A DNA stretch of 64,000 nucleotides from Actinomyces sp. Marseille-P3109 (lineage in GTDB: Bacteria; Actinomycetota; Actinomycetes; Actinomycetales; Actinomycetaceae): the NCBI RefSeq assembly GCF_900323545.1, contig NZ_OOHN01000008.1, positions 1,045,144-1,109,143 on the forward strand, in the 5' to 3' direction. Positions 58,794 to 64,000 of this stretch are shown one piece after another; positions within the stretch are counted from its first letter, which is position 1, and each line of letters begins with the position of its first letter. Position numbers and translations under genes: made by a program. The notes beneath the pieces were generated by a model. It was not told the DNA's origin. It saw only the letters and a list, made by a program, of their open reading frames with translations, and searched no databases.

Positions 58794-60226
58794 GAGGTTG
58801 AGTCGGCCTCCGTACCGGCATCTGTGTCGGTCCCGGTGCTGACCGCACCTCCGCACCCAGTGACCCGCGGAGCGACGTCATCACGAGGCGGTTGCCAGGT
58901 GGTGGCGTCGGCCTCGACCTGCTCACCGGAGCGGATGTCCTTGACCGAGTCGGGCTCGCCGTCGGCACCCGGGAACCACACGAAGGGGATGGAGCGCTTG
59001 TCGGCCGCCTTGATCTGCTTGCCGAACTTGGCGGCGCTGGGAGCCACGTCAGCGCTGATGCCGCGGGCGCGCAGCACATCGGCGATCTCATCGGAGGTGG
59101 AGCGGTGCGCCTCGTCGGTGACCGCCACGAGCACCGCCGTGGGCACGGGGCGGCTGACCTCCACGAGCTCCTCACCGATGACACGGGCCAGGAGCCGCGA
59201 CAGGCCGATGGAGATGCCCACGCCGGGGAAGGTCCGTTTGCCGTTGGTGGCCAGGGAGTCGTAGCGGCCGCCCGAGCACACCGAGCCGAGGTCCTCGTGA
59301 CCGGTCATGAAGGACTCGTAGACGGTACCGGTGTAGTAGTCCAGTCCACGGGCGATCTTGAGGTCGGCGATGACGGCGCCTGGGCGGCGTCGGCCGGCGG
59401 CCTCGAGCAGAACGGTCAGCTCGGCCAGGCCCTCCTCCAGGAGCTCGGTGGGCTCGGCCCCGGCCAGGGCCCGCAGAACCTGACCGGAGACGTCCTCGCC
59501 ATCGGTTCCGGTGATGGTGGCGAGCCTGAGGGCCTGCGCCGCCTGCTGCGCGCTTGCGCCAACGCTCTGGGTGAGCTCGGCGGCCACCTTCTCGGGGCCG
59601 ATCTTGTCGAGCTTGTCGACGACGCGAAGGACCTCGATGAGCTGGTCGGAGTCGATGCCGATGGACTGGTAGAAGCCCTGGGCCACCTTGCGGTTGGAGA
59701 CGTGGATCGTAACCGGGGGCACCGGTAGGGCGCTGAGCGCCTCGTGCATGATGAGGGGCACTTCAACGTCGTGGTAGAGGGGCAGGGAGCCGTCGCCGAC
59801 GATGTCGATATCGGCCTGGATGAACTCGCGGAAGCGCCCCTCCTGGGGGCGCTCACCGCGCCAGACCTTCTGTATCTGGTAGCGCTTGAACGGGAAGGTG
59901 AGGAGCCCGGCGTTGTCGACGACGTAGCGGGCGAAGGGGACGGTCAGGTCGAAGTGGAGCCCCAGCTGCTTGCGGGGGTCCGTCTCAGAGTCGACCTCGG
60001 CGGGGTCCGCCTGCAGGCGATTGAGGAGGTAGACCTCCTTGGACGTCTCCCCCTTCCTCGTGAGCTCGCTGAGCGGCTCAACGGCCCGGGTCTCGATGCC
60101 GCTGAAGCCGTGGAGCTCGAAGGTACGGCGCAGGATGTCGACGAAGTACTGCTCGACGATGCGGCCCGCGGGGAGCCACTCGGGAAAGCCGGACAGTGAG
60201 GAGAGAGCTTGTCGTGCCTGTGCCAT
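58790..60226 (-). CDS. hisS: Histidyl-tRNA synthetase
   Basis: Class II synthetase, about 478 residues. LSGFPEWLPAGRIVEQYFVDILRRTFELHGFSGI, motif 2 QIQKVWRGERPQEGRFREFIQADIDIVG, the histidine motif ARGLDYYTGTVYE, and GGRYDSLA. C-terminal anticodon domain present, then a 30-residue acidic tail. The start is uncertain: ATG 60226 (MAQARQAL) or ATG 60235 (MRTMAQ); neither has a clear ribosome binding site. The MBL hydrolase gene precedes by about 45 bases. Confidence 0.94.
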   Translation of the reverse strand: MAQARQALSSLSGFPEWLPAGRIVEQYFVDILRRTFELHGFSGIETRAVEPLSELTRKGETSKEVYLLNRLQADPAEVDSETDPRKQLGLHFDLTVPFARYVVDNAGLLTFPFKRYQIQKVWRGERPQEGRFREFIQADIDIVGDGSLPLYHDVEVPLIMHEALSALPVPPVTIHVSNRKVAQGFYQSIGIDSDQLIEVLRVVDKLDKIGPEKVAAELTQSVGASAQQAAQALRLATITGTDGEDVSGQVLRALAGAEPTELLEEGLAELTVLLEAAGRRRPGAVIADLKIARGLDYYTGTVYESFMTGHEDLGSVCSGGRYDSLATNGKRTFPGVGISIGLSRLLARVIGEELVEVSRPVPTAVLVAVTDEAHRSTSDEIADVLRARGISADVAPSAAKFGKQIKAADKRSIPFVWFPGADGEPDSVKDIRSGEQVEADATTWQPPRDDVAPRVTGCGGAVSTGTDTDAGTEADSTS

Positions 60227-60270
60227 GGTCCGCATTGTGTCATGACGGGCGGCTCGACGGCGCACCGTCG

Positions 60271-61086
60271 TCAGGCCTTGAGGTCCCCTCCGCGGATCTT
60301 GGCCTCGGCGAGGTAGGGGTTGCCGTGATGCTCGTGCTCCATGGTGGTCACGGCGCCGTGCCCGGGCAGCAGGATCGTGGCCGGGTCGATGGCACTGGCC
60401 AGGAACCGCAGGGTGCCGAACATCTGCACCTGGTCGCCGCCGGGCAGGTCGGTGCGTCCGACGGATCCCTTGAAGATGACGTCGCCGTCGAGGGCCATGA
60501 GGTAAGTGCGCTCCTCGTCGGCGGTGGAGGGGTCGTCCTCGATGACCTCAGCCTCATAGAGCAGGGAATTGTCCGCCAGCCGGGCCTCGAAGAAGAACAG
60601 GGTGGAGCCTTCCGAGTGACCTGGTGCGGGGATCGCGCGCAGAGCGATGCCGGGGACCAGCTCGATGGCACGGGAGAAGCCGTCCCCGGGGAAGATACGG
60701 ATGTCCGCCGGCTGCCTCCATGGGGTGCCGGCCATGTCGGTGAAGCTCATGCCGTTGGCGCTGATGCCGGTGGTGATGTCGGGCTCCTCGAGCCGGTACC
60801 GGTCGGGCTCGGGGATGTAGACCGGCACGTCGACGGCATCGTCACTGGCGAGCATGCCCGCACCGTGGGCGGCCTCGATGAGGGCCTGGGCATCCCACAC
60901 GTGGTCGGCATGACCGTGGGTGAGCAGGATCGCTCCCAGGGTGAGGCGGTTGGATCGAAGAAGGGCCAGGGCACCGCGAGCCGCCCCGGCTCCGGGGTCG
61001 ACAACGAGGGCGGGTTCTCCCGGGCCGGCGGCCAGGACGTAGCAGTTGGCGGCGAACACGGGTGCGATGGTGCGCTCCAGGATCAT
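60271..61086 (-). CDS. MBL-fold metallo-hydrolase (glyoxalase II-like)
   Basis: 271 residues, cytoplasmic. Zinc site: LLTHGHADHVWD near residue 56 (HxHxDH), third His in IPAPGHSEGSTLFFF, bridging Asp in ALDGDVIFKGSVGRTDLPGGD, last His in LLPGHGAVTTMEHEHHGNPYL. The C-terminal FKGSVGRTDLPGGD pattern is typical of hydroxyacylglutathione hydrolase-like proteins; organisms of this group make mycothiol rather than glutathione, so the substrate is open. Upstream of hisS, an arrangement common in actinobacteria. Confidence 0.9.
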   Translation of the reverse strand: MILERTIAPVFAANCYVLAAGPGEPALVVDPGAGAARGALALLRSNRLTLGAILLTHGHADHVWDAQALIEAAHGAGMLASDDAVDVPVYIPEPDRYRLEEPDITTGISANGMSFTDMAGTPWRQPADIRIFPGDGFSRAIELVPGIALRAIPAPGHSEGSTLFFFEARLADNSLLYEAEVIEDDPSTADEERTYLMALDGDVIFKGSVGRTDLPGGDQVQMFGTLRFLASAIDPATILLPGHGAVTTMEHEHHGNPYLAEAKIRGGDLKA

Positions 61087-61167
61087 GGACCCAGCCTACT
61101 TGGGTCGCCTGGAACCTGTGTCAAGACGCTTCACGACGACGCACGAGCTCAGAGGACCCGCACCGTC

Positions 61168-62781
61168 TCAGCGGAGGTGAAGCCGCCGCCCCCACCAGTG
61201 CTCAATGAGCCAGCGGTCGTGGCTAGCGACGATGAGCGTGCCCGTCCATGACCTCAGGGCGGTCTCGAGCATCTCGAGGGCGTCCAGGTCCAGGTAGTTC
61301 GTGGGCTCATCGACGACGAGCACCTCGGGCCCGGCGGCAGCGGCCAGGGCCAGCTGGGCGCGGCGCTGGTTGCCGTCGGAGAGCTCGCTGAGGGGACGGT
61401 TCCACAGGCGCGGGTGCAGGGCGCCCTGGCCACGGTCCCCGATCCCCTCGACCCACACGTCCTCATCCACCCCAGGGTCGCCGAGACGCGGCAGGTGCTG
61501 GGGTATCCAGAACACCGAGCCGGATACCGTGAGGCTGCCGTTGGAGTCCTCCGTGGGTGCTGACCGCCTACCCAACCAGGTCAGAAGCGTGGACTTCCCG
61601 CTCCCATTGGCGCCGGTGACCAGCAGGTGCTCGCCTGTCATGACGTCGACCGTGACCGGTTCAAGGCGCCCGGGTACGGCGGCCGACCGGGCCGAGACCG
61701 CCATTCCTCTTCGCGGTGCCGGTTCAGTCAGGCCCAGCTGCAGCTCGTAGGAGCGGGGCCTGCGCACCTCGGTACTGGCGAGCGCCTCCAGTCGGCGGTC
61801 GTCCTGCGTCTGGCGCCGGGTGGAGACTCGCTGGGCGCGGTCGGCGTAGAACTTCCTGGCCATACGGACCTCGGTCCTGGGCGCTGCCCCGCTGTGCCCA
61901 ACGATCTCGGAATCCCGCCGGTGACGTGTGAGCTTGCGCCGCTGCTCCTGCTGACGCTGGTGAAGGCTGCGGTGGGACGACCTGGCGTGCGCCTTCTCCA
62001 CGAGGTAGTCGCTGTATCGCCCCGAGCACCTGTAGGCGCCGATGGGGCTCTTGTCCCCGGCGGCGGTGGCGAGCGCCTGCCACGGCGCTGTGTCGAGGTC
62101 GACGACGGCGGTGGCCACCTCGTCGATGAAGGCACGATCGTGGGTGGTGAACAGGACCGGTCCGGGCCATGACACCATCATCTGGCTCAGGTAGTCGCTG
62201 CTACCGGCATCCAGGTGGTTGGTGGGTTCGTCGAGCACCAGCGCCTGACCGGATGAAAGGAGCAGGGCAGCAAGCTCCAGCCTTCCCCGTTGCCCCGGCG
62301 ACAGGGAAGAGACAAGTCGGCCTGTGTCCACCTGCCCCAGTCCCAGCCCGGCAAGCGCCTCAGTCCGCCGAACCGGTAGGTTCCAGGCGTCGAGAGACTC
62401 AAGCCGGGCCAGTAACGAGTCGTATTCCTCAGCGAGGGAGCCGGTGTCGACTCCGTCCTGGGCTATGGCCTCGCCCATGCGCTCGAAACGATCAAGCGCG
62501 TCCAAGGTCTCAGCGCAGATGGCGTCGAGGTAGCCCTTGATCGACGTCGCAGTCGACTCCTCCGAGTCGGCCGCCGGCGGGCCATGCTGCTCGGGAAAGC
62601 TAACAGCCCCATGGTCAGGGGTCAGCTCGCCGGTGGCCAGGCGCAGAAGCGTGGACTTCCCCGATCCGTTGGGACCGACGACGCAGACGCGTTCGCGGTC
62701 GGAGACCGTGAGACTGATGTTCTCCAGCAGGGGATCAGAGGTGTAGGAGAAGCTGACGTGGGAGAAGCAGATCGCAGGCAT
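61168..62781 (-). CDS. ABC-F family ATPase
   Basis: Soluble tandem ATPase of 537 residues, no membrane helices, so a ribosome-acting ABC-F rather than a transporter. First domain: GPNGSGKST, signature SSLSPGQRGRLELA, LVLDEPTNHLD. Second: GANGSGKST, signature SELSDGNQRRAQLA, LVVDEPTNYLDLD. The linker is rich in Arg/Lys/Gln (HRSLHQRQQEQRRKLTRHRR) and could reach rRNA. The second signature LSDGN departs from LSGGQ. AAGGA before ATG 62781 fixes the start. May be housekeeping or antibiotic-resistance type; the sequence alone does not decide. Confidence 0.9.
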   Translation of the reverse strand: MPAICFSHVSFSYTSDPLLENISLTVSDRERVCVVGPNGSGKSTLLRLATGELTPDHGAVSFPEQHGPPAADSEESTATSIKGYLDAICAETLDALDRFERMGEAIAQDGVDTGSLAEEYDSLLARLESLDAWNLPVRRTEALAGLGLGQVDTGRLVSSLSPGQRGRLELAALLLSSGQALVLDEPTNHLDAGSSDYLSQMMVSWPGPVLFTTHDRAFIDEVATAVVDLDTAPWQALATAAGDKSPIGAYRCSGRYSDYLVEKAHARSSHRSLHQRQQEQRRKLTRHRRDSEIVGHSGAAPRTEVRMARKFYADRAQRVSTRRQTQDDRRLEALASTEVRRPRSYELQLGLTEPAPRRGMAVSARSAAVPGRLEPVTVDVMTGEHLLVTGANGSGKSTLLTWLGRRSAPTEDSNGSLTVSGSVFWIPQHLPRLGDPGVDEDVWVEGIGDRGQGALHPRLWNRPLSELSDGNQRRAQLALAAAAGPEVLVVDEPTNYLDLDALEMLETALRSWTGTLIVASHDRWLIEHWWGRRLHLR

Positions 62782-63107
62782 GACTCGTCCTTGACATGAG
62801 GCGGTGGGGGGCACAAGGGCGAGTCACGCGAGCATGCCTGGAGTTTATCAGTGTCTATCAGCACGGGCCGTTGACGAGGTCCGAGTCGATGCGTATGGCG
62901 CAAGGTGAGCTCACAATCAGGCGGATTATCAACGACTCAACTGAAATCGATGGGGCCAGGGATGGTGGTTGCCGCCCGCAGGAACGTAGACTCTCGGCAC
63001 TGCCGTCCTCCGACGGCACCTCACCACCACCCGGCCTGACGGCCGGGCGCGAACGGAACGGAGCGGTCATCCTGCTCCCTCCCCGTCAACCCATGAAGGA
63101 GCATCCC
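62782..63107. other. Divergent region ABC-F / DUF349 gene with two hairpins
   Basis: Two perfect stems lie in the rightward leader: TGCCGTC-ctcc-GACGGCA (63001-63018) and CCCGGCC-tgac-GGCCGGG (63030-63047), 60-107 bases before the DUF349 start. The left part should carry both promoters. No leader peptide with clear ribosome binding site was found for the ABC-F gene. No gene seen. Confidence 0.45.
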
Positions 63108-64000
63108 GTGACCGAGCGGATCCAGCCCGACAACCGGCCTGACAACCAGCCCAACGCTGAGCAGGCCGACCAGCCGACCGGCCTTGACGAGTCGGCAGCG
63201 CAGACTCCGACGGAGCAGGCACCAACGGCCGACGCCTCCCCCACCGATCCCGCGGTTGAGGCCGTCGCGTCAACAGCGACCAACACCTCGCAGACGCAGG
63301 CCGACGTCGAGTCCTCCAAGGAGCCCGAGCCCGGCGAGCCTGCAGGCCAGTCCATCGAGCAGTCCACAGAGAAGTCCTCTGACGAGTCGGCGTCGCCCGC
63401 CTCCGAGGATCCCGCGCAGACCGAGCAGCCGGCCGAGACGGTTCAGGCCGCCGAGGCCGCCCAGGAGGACGCCACGCCGACTCCTGCCGAGGTTCCCGCC
63501 CCTGCAGCGGCACCTGCGGCGCCCGCCGAGCCCGCTGTCGACCCGCAGGAGGCGATGGACGCCGCCAAGTGGGGGCGCGTGGACGGCGAGGGACGGGTCT
63601 ATGTCCAGGACGGTGGAACCGAACGCGAGGTCGGTCAGTTCCCCGATGCTCCCATCGCCGAGGCGATGGCCTTCTACGTGCGCCGCTACCTGGACCTCAA
63701 GGCGACCATCGACCTGTTCGCCACTCGCCTTCCCCAGCTCAGCGTCCGCGAGATCGACTCGACCCTGTCCTCCATCTCTGAGTCTCTCACCGAGCCGGCC
63801 GCCGTGGGTGACCTGGAGGGGCTGCGAGCCCGCTTCGCCGCCCTCAAGACCGTGGCCGCCGAGCGCCGCGAGGCCGTGGCCGCCGAGCGCGCCGCCGCCA
63901 AGGAGCAGGCGCTCAAGGAGCGCACCGTGATCGTCGAGCGCGCCGAGGCCATCGCCGAGCAGGACCCGGCCCGCACGCAGTGGAAGAACTCCGGCGCCGA
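63108..64000 (+). CDS. DUF349-domain protein, 3' end outside window
   Basis: Open to the right edge; 297 codons visible. GTG start with AAGGAG six bases upstream; an in-frame ATG at 63093 has no ribosome binding site. The first 145 residues are a disordered Ala/Glu/Pro/Gln/Asp-rich tract. From WGRVDGEGRVYVQDGGTERE on, the DUF349 N-terminal region follows, with LDLKATIDLFATRL, then a coiled coil (AAERREAVAAERAAAKEQALKE) and DPARTQWKNSGA, the start of the first DUF349 repeat. Function of the family is unresolved in bacteria; conserved in actinobacteria. Confidence 0.85.
   Translation, partial: MTERIQPDNRPDNQPNAEQADQPTGLDESAAQTPTEQAPTADASPTDPAVEAVASTATNTSQTQADVESSKEPEPGEPAGQSIEQSTEKSSDESASPASEDPAQTEQPAETVQAAEAAQEDATPTPAEVPAPAAAPAAPAEPAVDPQEAMDAAKWGRVDGEGRVYVQDGGTEREVGQFPDAPIAEAMAFYVRRYLDLKATIDLFATRLPQLSVREIDSTLSSISESLTEPAAVGDLEGLRARFAALKTVAAERREAVAAERAAAKEQALKERTVIVERAEAIAEQDPARTQWKNSGA

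Overview
The window is high-GC actinobacterial DNA. Gene content and order (priA-metK-coaBC-rpoZ-gmk-mihF-pyr operon; nusB-efp-aroKB-aroC-aroE-mltG-ruvX-alaS-rpsD-rarA; aspS; hisS), a mycobacterial-type integration host factor, an AroK-AroB fusion and an LAxTG sorting signal fit an Actinomycetaceae member, most likely Actinomyces. The genus is inferred from gene order and protein style, not from a database search.

Left edge (1-3.5 kb) is an accessory region of visibly lower GC. It holds the end of an MHS-type MFS transporter that looks like an in-frame chimera of two paralogues, about 1.1 kb without an intact gene, a small secreted four-cysteine protein, and a TetR regulator with a near-ideal operator in front of it. 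From 3.5 to 18.3 kb the minus strand carries housekeeping genes: pyrR-pyrB-pyrC-carA-carB-pyrF, tightly overlapping, then mihF, gmk, rpoZ, coaBC, metK and a helicase-motif-less priA. The pyrR leader contains a recognisable PyrR RNA-binding loop next to the ribosome binding site. A Tat-exported GH16 glycosidase, an NmrA-like reductase and a membrane protein follow.

From 21.4 to 35.2 kb is the shikimate/cell-wall/translation block on the minus strand: nusB, efp, a P-loop-defective shikimate kinase paralogue, aroKB, aroC, aroE, mltG, ruvX, alaS, rpsD, rarA and yciO. Then comes a glycerophosphodiesterase plus MFS transporter pair.

The most interesting locus is at 38.2-38.96 kb. An ArsR-family repressor, apparently leaderless and with its operator inside its promoter, overlaps a 107-residue protein made of a His-rich N-terminal half and two 27-residue Cys-rich repeats (20 Cys in all), followed by a strong hairpin. 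This has the architecture of a two-module metallothionein under metal control.

From 39 to 64 kb: a membrane Ser/Thr kinase, aspS, three surface or exported proteins (one with a sortase-type LARTG tail), an enterochelin-esterase-like hydrolase, an orphan Imm51-like immunity protein, a DEAD-box RNA helicase with a structured leader, a PadR-CPBP protease pair with a candidate operator, a decayed DUF4097-like gene, two translationally coupled dynamin-like GTPases behind hisS, an MBL hydrolase, an ABC-F ATPase, and the start of a DUF349 protein cut by the window edge. I saw no tRNA, rRNA, CRISPR array, insertion sequence or prophage.
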